From GCA-1730015 sp964550655 (GTDB taxonomy: Bacteria; Pseudomonadota; Gammaproteobacteria; Granulosicoccales; Granulosicoccaceae): a stretch of 54,619 bases of DNA. The notes under the pieces were generated by a model. The model had not been told where the DNA came from and did not search any database. It worked only from the letters and a program-made list of their open reading frames with translations. Each line of letters opens with the position of its first letter. The first letter of the stretch is position 1. Both the position numbers and the translations under genes were made by a program. The stretch spans positions 1 to 54,619 of the forward strand of contig CAZKAQ010000011.1 in assembly GCA_964550655.1 (NCBI GenBank), read 5' to 3'. Positions 18,413-26,684 of the stretch are shown here, in pieces.

Positions 18413-19627
18413 ATGCCTGCTTTTGCGTATGTAGCACTTGACTCGTCAGGAAGCGAAAAGAAAGGTGTTCTGGAAGGCGATAACCCGCGCCAGATACGCC
18501 AGCAGCTTCGCGAACAGCAACTCACACCGCTTGAGGTGGTTGAAGGAAATACCAGGGCCAGCCGGAATCAATCGACTGGCAATTTCCGTGGTGGAATCAG
18601 TAACAACGAACTGGCACTTATCACAAGGCAGATAGCAACGCTTGCGTCATCGGGCACACCTATTGAAGAAGCACTTGGTGCGGTTGCCAAACAAAGTGAG
18701 AAGCAACGCATAAAGTCACTCATACTCTCGGTACGTAGTCGAGTACTGGAAGGTAAAACACTTGCCAGTGCACTTGGCGAGTACCCTAAAGTTTTTCCGG
18801 AAATTTTTCAGGCAACCGTTGCCGCAGGCGAACAATCAGGTCATCTTGAGTCTGTACTCGAAAGACTGGCTGACTACACCGAAGATAAGCAATCCACTAA
18901 ACAGATAATCAGTAAAGCGTGTTACTACCCGATAGGCCTGGTGTTTATTGCTATTGCAATCGTGTCTTTTCTACTGGCTTATGTGGTGCCGAAAGTTGTA
19001 CAGGTATTCGACAGCATGGGTCAGGAGCTGCCACTACTGACCAGAATTATGATTTCCCTGAGTGAGTTCATTCAAAACTGGGGACTGGCTGTTTTAATTG
19101 CCGGAGTTGTATTGTTTATCGCATGGCGCAGACTCCTGCAGAACGAGTCGGTTAAAATGAAAGTACACGCGTTTATGCTAAAGATACCGTTAATATCGCG
19201 CCTCATTCGCGGTTCCAATGCATCTCAATTTGCACGTACGTTGAGCATTCTCGCAGCCAGTGGTGTGCCCGTGCTCGATGCACTGGGCATCGCATCGCAG
19301 GTTCTGACCAATCGGCCAATGAGGCATGCGGTCAAACAAGCCGCCACCAAAGTCCGCGAGGGCGGTGGCTTGAGCAGATCACTGGAGCGTACCGGTTTCT
19401 TCCCGCCCATGATGTTGCACCTGATCAATAGTGGCGAGTCATCCGGTCGGCTGGAACAAATGCTCGAAAAAGCCGCAACCCATCAGGAACGCGAGCTGAA
19501 CGGTATCCTTGCCGTTTTCCTGGCATTGCTGGAGCCTGCGATCATTTTAATTATGGCGGGGATGGTAATGGCGATTGTGCTGGCTATTTTATTGCCAATC
19601 TTCGAGCTCAATAATCTGGTTACCTGA
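18413..19627 (+). CDS. gspF: GspF type II secretion inner membrane platform protein
   Basis: Polytopic protein with two T2SSF domains (about residues 70-193 and 275-395), each a helical cytoplasmic bundle, and three membrane helices (about 170-190, 220-240 and 375-395). The family motifs FPEIFQATVAAGEQSG and FFPPMMLHLINSGESSG are visible at equivalent positions of each domain. Length 404 is standard. The ATG follows the gspE TAG immediately, so translation is coupled. The remaining genes gspG-N do not follow and must lie elsewhere. Confidence 0.96.
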   Translation: MPAFAYVALDSSGSEKKGVLEGDNPRQIRQQLREQQLTPLEVVEGNTRASRNQSTGNFRGGISNNELALITRQIATLASSGTPIEEALGAVAKQSEKQRIKSLILSVRSRVLEGKTLASALGEYPKVFPEIFQATVAAGEQSGHLESVLERLADYTEDKQSTKQIISKACYYPIGLVFIAIAIVSFLLAYVVPKVVQVFDSMGQELPLLTRIMISLSEFIQNWGLAVLIAGVVLFIAWRRLLQNESVKMKVHAFMLKIPLISRLIRGSNASQFARTLSILAASGVPVLDALGIASQVLTNRPMRHAVKQAATKVREGGGLSRSLERTGFFPPMMLHLINSGESSGRLEQMLEKAATHQERELNGILAVFLALLEPAIILIMAGMVMAIVLAILLPIFELNNLVT

Positions 19628-19871
19628 TCAGTTATCTGACCCACCGGACTGTTCGCCAGGACGATAATGCGGTGAGGAAACAATTGTTTTCGCAACACTT
19701 TATCCGCGATTACCCGTTTCGATAGTAAATGGAAGGTTTTGTGCTTGTTTTTGCAGCTGGAGCGGCTGTCCGATTCTTAATTCCCGAGAGTCTGAGGATA
19801 CAACCTCTCTGTTATATACTCGGGGTAGAGGCGGCCATACTCAAAAAAAATTAAAACCGAGCCGGCGAATC

Positions 19872-21230
19872 ATGAAATTATTTAATTACAAGCGTGCCCT
19901 GTTTCCCCTGTTGTTTACCGCATTGATTAATGTCGGTTTGCTTAGCGCCTGCGGTAGCGAAGGTATTGATCGCGCAGAGTTACTGGATGACCCATCCACG
20001 GCTTCAGAGGGCCAGAGCTCGATACCGAACACCAACCTCACGGCAAGCGGTCCCAACCGCTTTGTGCAGCTTGAAAAACTAAGCTTTGAAGCGACACTGC
20101 CTTCAATCATTAGCGTGCTGTTCCAGGCAACCGACCAGTTTGGCGGTGCTATTGCCGGGTTACAGACCAGTGATTTTCTTTTACTCGAAGATGATGAACC
20201 GGTCTCGGCTGCTGAAACTTCTCTCGCTATCGTGCCACAAGAACAACTACCGTTCTCACTGCGCACCGTCATCATGATTGATATCAGTAGCAGTATTTCA
20301 CCCACAGATCTTGATCAAATAAAGGATGCTGTACTCGGGGTGCTGACCGACTCGGAAGGTCAGTCAAACTTGTTGCCACAACAGGAAATCGCGCTCTACA
20401 CATTTAACGATACGGTGACGTTGCTAAGCGATTTCACTGGCAACATCGATAATCTGGTTGCAAGACTGGAGAGCATTAGTCCTGCAGTGGCAATCACCCC
20501 GACTGACTTATATGGCGCCGTCATCACTGGCGCCAGTCGCATCGAAAATACCTTCGATATAACTGAAATCAATCAGGGTAATTTAATCATTATCACTGAT
20601 GGTACAGACACCGCAGCCAGAAATACTTTTGACGATGCATTGGACGCCGTGCGCGGAAAATCTGTATATACACTGGGGGTCGGTAGCGAAATTACCGAAG
20701 AAATACTTCGGGAATTCGGCACCAGCGGGACTTTTGCGCTGAGAAATTTTGCACAGCTGAGTGCCACACTATCTTCGATCAACCAGCAAGTGGTCGATAC
20801 TGCCAACAGTTTTTACTTTCTGCACTATGCATCACCGAAACGCGCTGCCGCAGGTGCAGAAGACAGCATCCACGAGATTGAGCTATCAGTTGTTAATAAC
20901 GCAAATCGCGGGCGTAGTTCGGTCATCACCGATGAGTTTGATGCAACCGGTTTTAGTAATGTACAGCCGGAAATTATCATTACCGGGCCGAATCGCCTTG
21001 AGCTTCAGGAAGCAGGTATTTATCGTGCGACGACACGCTGGGGACCACAACCATTCGGCGACTATCTCTGGAGATTGACCGAAGACAATACTTCATGTCA
21101 GATCGACAGAATAAGCTCGACCAGTATCCGTGTTACCGCTGTTGCGACTGGCAACTGTACTCTGATTGCCGAAGACCAATCAGCCGGCGGTGTGCAGGGC
21201 TGGTTCTCGATTAATGTGGTAGCCGACTAA
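19872..21230 (+). CDS. VWA-domain lipoprotein
   Basis: 452 residues. Signal peptide with lipobox LLSAC (Cys at about residue 27) predicts a lipoprotein; the residues after Cys, GSEG, do not signal inner-membrane retention by the Asp+2 rule. A von Willebrand factor A domain spans about residues 130-315: MIDAS motif DISSS near 134, TD of TDLYG and the strand NLIIITDGTDTAA. The C-terminal part (about 365-452, with two Cys) looks Ig-like. Function unknown; VWA domains bind metal-dependent protein ligands. It follows gspF by 244 bp, which might be coincidence or might reflect an envelope partner of the secretion system. Confidence 0.75.
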   Translation: MKLFNYKRALFPLLFTALINVGLLSACGSEGIDRAELLDDPSTASEGQSSIPNTNLTASGPNRFVQLEKLSFEATLPSIISVLFQATDQFGGAIAGLQTSDFLLLEDDEPVSAAETSLAIVPQEQLPFSLRTVIMIDISSSISPTDLDQIKDAVLGVLTDSEGQSNLLPQQEIALYTFNDTVTLLSDFTGNIDNLVARLESISPAVAITPTDLYGAVITGASRIENTFDITEINQGNLIIITDGTDTAARNTFDDALDAVRGKSVYTLGVGSEITEEILREFGTSGTFALRNFAQLSATLSSINQQVVDTANSFYFLHYASPKRAAAGAEDSIHEIELSVVNNANRGRSSVITDEFDATGFSNVQPEIIITGPNRLELQEAGIYRATTRWGPQPFGDYLWRLTEDNTSCQIDRISSTSIRVTAVATGNCTLIAEDQSAGGVQGWFSINVVAD

Positions 21231-21280
21231 AACAAAGGCTCGACTGACAACAGGCCAGTTTAGAAACAACTGCCGGGCAA

Positions 21281-21919
21281 CTACTTTGTCGTGCGCTCCC
21301 ACTCGTTGATGAAATCGCGAATATCCGCACTCGCAACCGAGACAGAGTGATTCTTGATTTTCACGTACTCATCGCCGTTCACATAGGCCGCAAAGCCGCG
21401 CAACATACCCGCTAAAACGTGTCGACCGTGCTCGCAGGTAATTAGTCCACCACCCGACTGGCCCGAGTCAATAGGAGCCGTGGTGTGCAGCGCACCGTCG
21501 GTAGCCGCTTTAATTTTGAAACTGCCGGACGACGTGGTTTTAGATTCGGCGCGCGGAAATCCTACCGCCCATACTTTCGCGCTGTTGCTCAGGTCGCTGT
21601 CACCGATCTTGATCGGTTCCACATTAAGCGATGACACCTCAAGTATGGCGAGGTCCCTGGCACGATCTATAGACGCTACAAAAGCGGGATAAAGCGTTTC
21701 TTCGATTCTGATATACGACTGATAAGCCTGATCTATCGCGTGTGCCGCTGTCAGCACTCGGTTGGGGCCCACCACCACACCACTGGCGTGACTGCCATCT
21801 TCGCTGGTAACTCTGACTACGGATGCAAGTGCATCCTGTTCGGGCCAACCGCAATTTTCCGCCTGAGCCGCTGGCGCGATCAGCAAAGCTGCCAGTAAGG
21901 CGATGCAGCGATTCCTCAT
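21281..21919 (-). CDS. Secreted trypsin-like serine protease
   Basis: S1-family protease of 212 residues. I choose ATG 21919 because MRNRCIALLAALLIAPAAQA is a clear signal peptide; the longer open frame up to 22174 adds an atypical leader. Triad segments: LTAAHAID (His), RDLAILEV (Asp) and DSGQSGGGLIT (Ser). The usual GDSGGP is GQSGGG here, still with the nucleophile Ser but without the Asp that precedes it. Six to eight Cys are absent, only two seen, as in trypsin-like_2 bacterial enzymes. Role: periplasmic or exported proteolysis, substrate unknown. It is convergent with the VWA lipoprotein gene. Confidence 0.82.
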   Translation of the reverse strand: MRNRCIALLAALLIAPAAQAENCGWPEQDALASVVRVTSEDGSHASGVVVGPNRVLTAAHAIDQAYQSYIRIEETLYPAFVASIDRARDLAILEVSSLNVEPIKIGDSDLSNSAKVWAVGFPRAESKTTSSGSFKIKAATDGALHTTAPIDSGQSGGGLITCEHGRHVLAGMLRGFAAYVNGDEYVKIKNHSVSVASADIRDFINEWERTTK

Positions 21920-22503
21920 GTTCTCATCCCGTAAAAGTTTGTCTTGGCAAATCGAGTATTTGCGTTCTATGACCAATGTTATACCAACGACGCGATGATT
22001 ATAGCGTGATGGAAGTTCAACACTGGGGAACCACTCCGCCTGGAACGACAATGCAGACTCAAGTTCCCCGATAACGTGCGACTGCCGGCGCAATTTCGTG
22101 CGAAATCCAACTGGTCGAAAGATGACTCCAGAAAAACACAACCGGCCACAAAATTCAACGGATCGATGCGACAAATACTGCTGTGCTTATTGACAGATGT
22201 GACATACACAGGCAGGGCCGACACCGGCAGGTTCAATTTACAGGAAAGGGGATTGAGATAAGGTAACCAGGCTGATTCCGGCCTGGTGGAACGTCGCGGA
22301 TATTCCGGAATACGTCAACAAAATTTCTAGAGCGAGTTTAATTGTTACACGCAAGCCCTGGCTGACAAACGGTGGGTCAGTGCAGTTTCATTCAGTGAGC
22401 CAAACTACAGTTATGTACAGCTAACTGAATGTAACCTTAATCGATCAGGAGCGCAGTCCGAATGATCGATACCATGCTTTGTAAATTGTTAAGGCTTCAA
22501 AGA
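21920..22503. other. Intergenic region between protease and cold-shock genes
   Basis: 584 bp with no supported gene. A hairpin ACCAGGC-8nt-GCCTGGT lies at 22266-22287. Several short open frames on both strands have no family resemblance. Confidence 0.6.
22266..22287. terminator. Hairpin downstream of cold-shock gene
   Basis: Seven-base-pair stem ACCAGGC/GCCTGGT with loop TGATTCCG. It could end the minus-strand cold-shock transcript but lacks a T-tract in that direction. Confidence 0.35.
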
Positions 22504-22773
22504 CTAAGAGGCTTCAGAATGCACATCAGGATCGGCTTCATCATCGACATCCGGGTAGTTACCCTCAACTATCTGCACTTCTGCAGCTTGCCAGCCCTTT
22601 TCACTTTTAATCTGAAGAAACGTTACGTCCTGACCCTCACGAAGGTTCTTAAATCCTTCGACCTGAATTGACCGGTAGTGGACAAACACGTCTTCGCCCT
22701 CGGGGTTGAGGATAAATCCGTATCCTTTCTCTGTGTTAAACCACTTAACGGTTCCCTGCTTTCTATCGCTCAC
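22504..22773 (-). CDS. Cold-shock domain protein with acidic tail
   Basis: 89 residues. The cold-shock OB fold covers about residues 5-68: GTVKWFNTEKGYGFI with RNP1 KGYGFI and RNP2 VFVHY, then GQDVTF. Expected role is single-stranded RNA or DNA binding. Compared with CspA (about 70 residues), it has a C-terminal tail of about 20 residues rich in Asp and Glu (DVDDEADPDVHSEAS), so not a standard CspA. The upstream 678 bp are AT-rich and may hold a long 5' leader. Confidence 0.9.
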   Translation of the reverse strand: MSDRKQGTVKWFNTEKGYGFILNPEGEDVFVHYRSIQVEGFKNLREGQDVTFLQIKSEKGWQAAEVQIVEGNYPDVDDEADPDVHSEAS

Positions 22774-23451
22774 TGATATTCTCTACTTTTAAAGGCAAAT
22801 TGACTGATATGACCTATATTTTTACCAAAACCGAAAAGTCTGAGTTAAGGAAAATTGCATCAATTGATAGATTGCAATTACCTGACTTACCCAACTCTTA
22901 ATCAGTAAGCAGATACGTTAAATGCGGGAAACTTATTAGATACCCGAGAAAACAAAACCTGCTTCATTTAAAAATATAAATCCTCAAACTGCATTATATG
23001 ATTATAGATAGTTACCAGCAAAAATATAACCATATTCTTCGCACTGTATAGACTCAGTATTATCTTATAATTTATAGATTTAAAGACATTTTTGTATCAA
23101 AAATTGATACATCGGAAAACAGAATGATAGCAAGGAATACCTCGTCAACAAAACAATACTCGCATCAACACTTTCTGCCAAAACAACACCAATTCCCCGG
23201 CACATTTGACATGTCTATCTGCAAACCACCTGTTTCAAATTCCATTTAATCATAGTTTGACGGGTTGCTAATAATTATCCTCAGTTCACAAAATCACAAT
23301 AAAACACTCGAGTCATTCACTACTCTATCTGGGCCATAGATTGCATCAACACTCAACAAGCCCGTTTTCAACCTTCTGTAACTTCGATTTTCACCCGGGC
23401 TGCCGTTATTCCTTTTGTTGTAGGTGACTATAAAGATGTGGAGATTCTAGA
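22774..23451. other. AT-rich intergenic region, divergent promoters
   Basis: 678 bp between divergent cold-shock and lipoprotein genes, clearly richer in A and T than the surrounding genes (especially 22780-23120). No ORF of note. Contains the perfect palindrome at 23093-23111. Possible functions are two promoters with a long csp leader; a small RNA cannot be excluded. Confidence 0.6.
23093..23111. promoter_or_regulatory. Perfect palindrome TGTATCA-5-TGATACA
   Basis: TGTATCA AAAAT TGATACA, arms of seven bases and an AT spacer of five, in the divergent intergenic region. The form resembles a binding site of a dimeric helix-turn-helix regulator. No regulator is assigned. Confidence 0.45.
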
Positions 23452-23949
23452 ATGCATAAGTTAAAAAAGTTATCAATAGTAGTCTGTTCTGCGCTCGCGC
23501 TGGGTGCGTGCGGCGGTAGTGGCGGTTCGACCGGGGAAATCATCGACGCTGGCGATCAGCAAACTTCCGGACCCGGTACTGGTCAGCTACAAGCGGATGA
23601 CGCTGCGGTTGACACAGACGGCGACGGCGTCTCAAACGACGTCGAAGGTACTGGTGATCCGGATGGTGACGGGATTCCGAATTATCTTGATCTTGATAGC
23701 GACGGTGACCTGGTCTCCGACGCTCACGAGTTCAACCATCCGTGCAGTGCAGAATTTGATGTCGCTATCAGTCAATACGGCACACTGACGGCAAGCCGTG
23801 ACTTCCCCGAATTCTCGGAGCGAGTGCCGCTGATTGTGACGGAATACTGGTTTGAGGACAGTGCGACGCTGGTTCGTTTTACCTCTCAGGAAACCGAAGA
23901 CTTCTGTGCAGTTTCTGAAGAGCAAAACGCTACCATCTGGACCGACTAG
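23452..23949 (+). CDS. Lipoprotein with thrombospondin type 3-like calcium repeats
   Basis: 165 residues. Signal peptide with lipobox LGAC (Cys about residue 20) followed by a Gly/Ser linker. Residues about 53-90 hold three Asp-rich repeats: DTDGDGVSND, DPDGDGIPNYLD and DSDGDLVSDAHE, the pattern of TSP type 3 / EF-hand-like calcium loops found in outer-membrane proteins such as OmpA-like proteins. The remaining C-terminal region has two Cys and no known domain. Probable surface or periplasmic calcium-binding lipoprotein of unknown role. Confidence 0.8.
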   Translation: MHKLKKLSIVVCSALALGACGGSGGSTGEIIDAGDQQTSGPGTGQLQADDAAVDTDGDGVSNDVEGTGDPDGDGIPNYLDLDSDGDLVSDAHEFNHPCSAEFDVAISQYGTLTASRDFPEFSERVPLIVTEYWFEDSATLVRFTSQETEDFCAVSEEQNATIWTD

Positions 23950-23985
23950 CGCGCCCGATTCGTCAGAGTTCCGGCACTGCTAAAC

Positions 23986-24005
23986 CCCGGGTTGCCAAAC
24001 CCGGG
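23986..24005. terminator. Hairpin after calcium-repeat lipoprotein
   Basis: Perfect CCCGGGTT-GCCA-AACCCGGG, stem of eight and loop of four, 36 bp after the stop codon. No T-tract follows. Confidence 0.5.
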
Positions 24006-24129
24006 CGCGACTGACCAACGTGTCTCGACTGAAGCTGAGGTCTGGGTTACTGTGTCTGTGACGTTTTATAACCCGGCCCTTCGATTTTTTACCCAGAGGT
24101 CGTGATGTCATTTCTCAATTTGACCACTG

Positions 24130-25326
24130 GTGCCAACTCTCTTGCCTCGTACGATCTACCTGCTTACCGCCTGCCAGGCGTATATGTTCATCAGTGCCTC
24201 GCTGTTGATCACGATATCCGCGTTGATCGGACTGGAACTAGCTGAAAACAAGGCACTGGCAACATTGCCACTTGCCTTACACTTTATTGCCATCACGGCT
24301 TGCAGCATTCCGGCCTCTTTAGCGATGGGCAAATGGGGACGTCGTAACGGATTCGTGTTTGCCTCTGTGATCGGCATCTTCGGTGCCTGCCTGGCGTTAT
24401 TGGCCATCTACCAGCACTCACTGGCAATTTTCTGTCTGTCCACTGCCTGCTTTGGCTGCTTTACAGCGTTTGCAAACTACTATCGCTTCACGGCTGCGGA
24501 TATCGTACCGGCTGAAAAAAAACACGTTGCTATTTCATGGGTGATGGCAGGCGGTGTGGCGGCAGCGTTTATCGGACCCAATCTGGCGCACTGGAGTCAG
24601 GACGTAATGGATGTATCGATCTACGCCGGCGCTTTTGTGGCTGTGATCGGGGTAAATCTGCTCTCTTTGATAACAGTACTGTTTATGGACTTACCACCAC
24701 CGACGCCGAAAAAACCCGGTAAAAGTCGCGGTCGACCGGTAAAGACCATCGCCCGCCAGCCGGTATTTATCGTTGCCTGTCTGTGCGCCACACTTGGCTA
24801 TGCGACGATGAACCTGGTGATGACAGCGACGCCGCTGGCCATGCAAGCCAGTCACATGCAAATGAGCGATACTGCCTTTGTCATTCAGTGGCATGTTATT
24901 TCGATGTTCGCGCCATCCTTCGTGACCGGGCATCTGATTAATCGATTCGGCATCAGTAAAATACTTTTTACAGGTGCAGTGCTCTGTCTGCTGTGCGTTG
25001 CTCTCAATCTGACCGGAAAATCCGTCTGGGATTTCACAGCCGCTCTGGTGCTATTGGGTGTCGGATGGAACTTCCTTTTTGTCGGCGGTACTACCCTGCT
25101 CACCGAATGCTACAAAGAAAGCGAGAAAAGCCATACTCAGGCGGCGAATGACTTTATTGTCTTTGGCACCGTGTCAGTCACAGCGCTTTCCTCCGGTGCG
25201 ATTCATCACTACCTGGGATGGAACTTTGTTAATATCTGCGTTATTCCGCTGATATTAATTTGTGCTTTCAGTGCGCTCTGGCTTACAAAACATTACAGTG
25301 GTAACGAGCTCGAAGAACTCACCTGA
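24130..25326 (+). CDS. MFS transporter
   Basis: 398-residue hydrophobic protein with about 12 predicted membrane helices, the major facilitator layout. The loop 2-3 region shows MGKWGRRNGF, matching the MFS motif A pattern GxxaDrxGRR, and loop region 8-9 shows GHLINRFGISK, a second copy. Substrate unknown. The start is uncertain: GTG 24130 is the longest, TTG 24142 and an internal ATG are alternatives and none has a good ribosome binding site. The stop is directly followed by a degenerate copy of the intergenic repeat element. Confidence 0.82.
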   Translation: MPTLLPRTIYLLTACQAYMFISASLLITISALIGLELAENKALATLPLALHFIAITACSIPASLAMGKWGRRNGFVFASVIGIFGACLALLAIYQHSLAIFCLSTACFGCFTAFANYYRFTAADIVPAEKKHVAISWVMAGGVAAAFIGPNLAHWSQDVMDVSIYAGAFVAVIGVNLLSLITVLFMDLPPPTPKKPGKSRGRPVKTIARQPVFIVACLCATLGYATMNLVMTATPLAMQASHMQMSDTAFVIQWHVISMFAPSFVTGHLINRFGISKILFTGAVLCLLCVALNLTGKSVWDFTAALVLLGVGWNFLFVGGTTLLTECYKESEKSHTQAANDFIVFGTVSVTALSSGAIHHYLGWNFVNICVIPLILICAFSALWLTKHYSGNELEELT

Positions 25327-25445
25327 CCCGGACTACTCTCAAAATCGACTATATATGTCACTTTAAATCTTTGATTCCACCCAAAGATTACCGGAAGCGG
25401 GCTATTTCCTTTTGTAAATATCAATAACAGCAATCAAATTCACCA
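25327..25445 (+). repeat. Partial copy A of MITE-like intergenic element
   Basis: Begins CCCGGACTACTC right after the MFS stop and contains the family hairpin AATCTTTG-ATTCCACC-CAAAGATT at 25366-25389, then CTTTTGTAAATATCAATAA. Compared with the copies near glpK it lacks a recognisable distal terminal repeat, so it seems a decayed or truncated copy. Confidence 0.75.
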
Positions 25446-25464
25446 TATCAACGTTTAAGACCTA

Positions 25465-25995
25465 ATGAAAAAACTCTTTGTTCTCGTTTTTACCACAAGC
25501 TTCCTGTTGTTCGGCACAGTCTTGTCTGCCACTGACGGCATCATGATTGCCGAAAAAAATGCCTGGGCAAGGGCCACACCTCCTGGCAGTAAAACCACAG
25601 CAATCTATCTCACGCTGATGAATCACTCCAACTCGAACATCAGCCTTACTGCCGTCACTGCCAACATTTCCGAGCGGGTGGAATTACACACGCACGCCGA
25701 GAAGGACGGATTGATGAAAATGCAGCAGGTCAGTTCAATCACTGTGCCCGCCGGCGGGCAGGTACAACTCAAGCCACACAGTGATCACATCATGGTGTTT
25801 GACCTGCAGGAACAGCTGGAAGTTGGCAAAGACGTCAACCTGGAGCTCACTTTTGACGATGGCAGTACCCGGACTCTAAGCGTTCCTGTTTTTAAGCAAC
25901 CGCCGTCCGGCCACAATGCAGAAGAACACAAGCACATGAAACATGAAGAAAAAGATCCTGATGCAACACACGCACATGAAAACACAGAGCCATAG
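25465..25995 (+). CDS. Periplasmic copper chaperone PCu(A)C
   Basis: 176-residue exported protein with signal peptide ending near VLSA and the DUF461/PCuAC cupredoxin-like fold. The Cu(I) site pattern is visible: ELHTHAEKDGLMKM then KPHSDHIMVF, that is His and Met at the spacing H...M...H.M. The C terminus is a His-rich tail (HKHMKH, HAHE) that may bind extra Cu(II). Family role: delivers copper to the CuA/CuB sites of cytochrome c oxidase, working with SCO. The SCO gene follows by 37 bp, supporting that. Confidence 0.92.
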   Translation: MKKLFVLVFTTSFLLFGTVLSATDGIMIAEKNAWARATPPGSKTTAIYLTLMNHSNSNISLTAVTANISERVELHTHAEKDGLMKMQQVSSITVPAGGQVQLKPHSDHIMVFDLQEQLEVGKDVNLELTFDDGSTRTLSVPVFKQPPSGHNAEEHKHMKHEEKDPDATHAHENTEP

Positions 25996-26032
25996 TGCGG
26001 ACTAGTCACGACAACAAAAACGGTTACACACT

Positions 26033-26650
26033 TTGAATAAATTTGCCATCACACTGGTCGCCATCGTGGCACTGGCCACAGGCTTGTTTTTCGGTACGCG
26101 TCAAAGCGCACCCGACTTAAGCGAGCTTTCCGGCTTTTCTTTTCCGGAACCTGAAGCACTGACTGAAGTGGCACTTGTTGATCACAACAGCGAACCATTT
26201 TCAGAGACAAACTTTAAGGATCAATGGACATTCATCTACGTTGGTTACACCTTCTGTCCGGACTACTGCCCGGCAACACTGACAACTCTCGATCAAACGC
26301 ACAAACTTTTGTCAGAGGAAGGTGATCCACAGGTCTCCACTATGCTGCTATCGGTGGATCCCGATCGCGATACGCCGGAGCATCTAAAGGACTATGTAAA
26401 ATTTTTTAATGAAGATTTCACCGGTGTGACCGGAACACCTGAAGAAATAAAAAAATTCGCAAACCAGATTAGTGCGGTCTATTCGGTACCTGAAAATCGT
26501 GAAGATCCAAATTATCTGGTTGATCATTCCTCTACGGTAGTTCTGATCAACCCGGATGCCTCAGTTCAGGCAGTTTTTACCGCACCACAAACGGCAGATT
26601 CTCTCGCCAAAGATTTCCGACTCCTGGCAGCCCACTACGATACGCGCTAA
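26033..26650 (+). CDS. SCO1/SenC/PrrC family copper metallochaperone
   Basis: 205 residues. N-terminal signal anchor (about 4-22), then a thioredoxin fold with the copper motif CPDYCP near residue 77 and the conserved His in DHSSTV near residue 165; also SVDPDRDTPEHLKDY. Functions in cytochrome oxidase CuA maturation or as a disulfide reductase. TTG at 26033 is chosen because it is the only start that keeps the membrane anchor. It forms a pair with the PCu(A)C gene. Confidence 0.92.
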   Translation: MNKFAITLVAIVALATGLFFGTRQSAPDLSELSGFSFPEPEALTEVALVDHNSEPFSETNFKDQWTFIYVGYTFCPDYCPATLTTLDQTHKLLSEEGDPQVSTMLLSVDPDRDTPEHLKDYVKFFNEDFTGVTGTPEEIKKFANQISAVYSVPENREDPNYLVDHSSTVVLINPDASVQAVFTAPQTADSLAKDFRLLAAHYDTR

Positions 26651-26684
26651 CATCAGCGCAACCTCAGTCTTGATGTAGCTTGCT

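Noticed and set aside
21920..22174. 85-residue extension of the trypsin-like protease
   Set aside because: It would bury the signal peptide. Start at 21919 is preferred.
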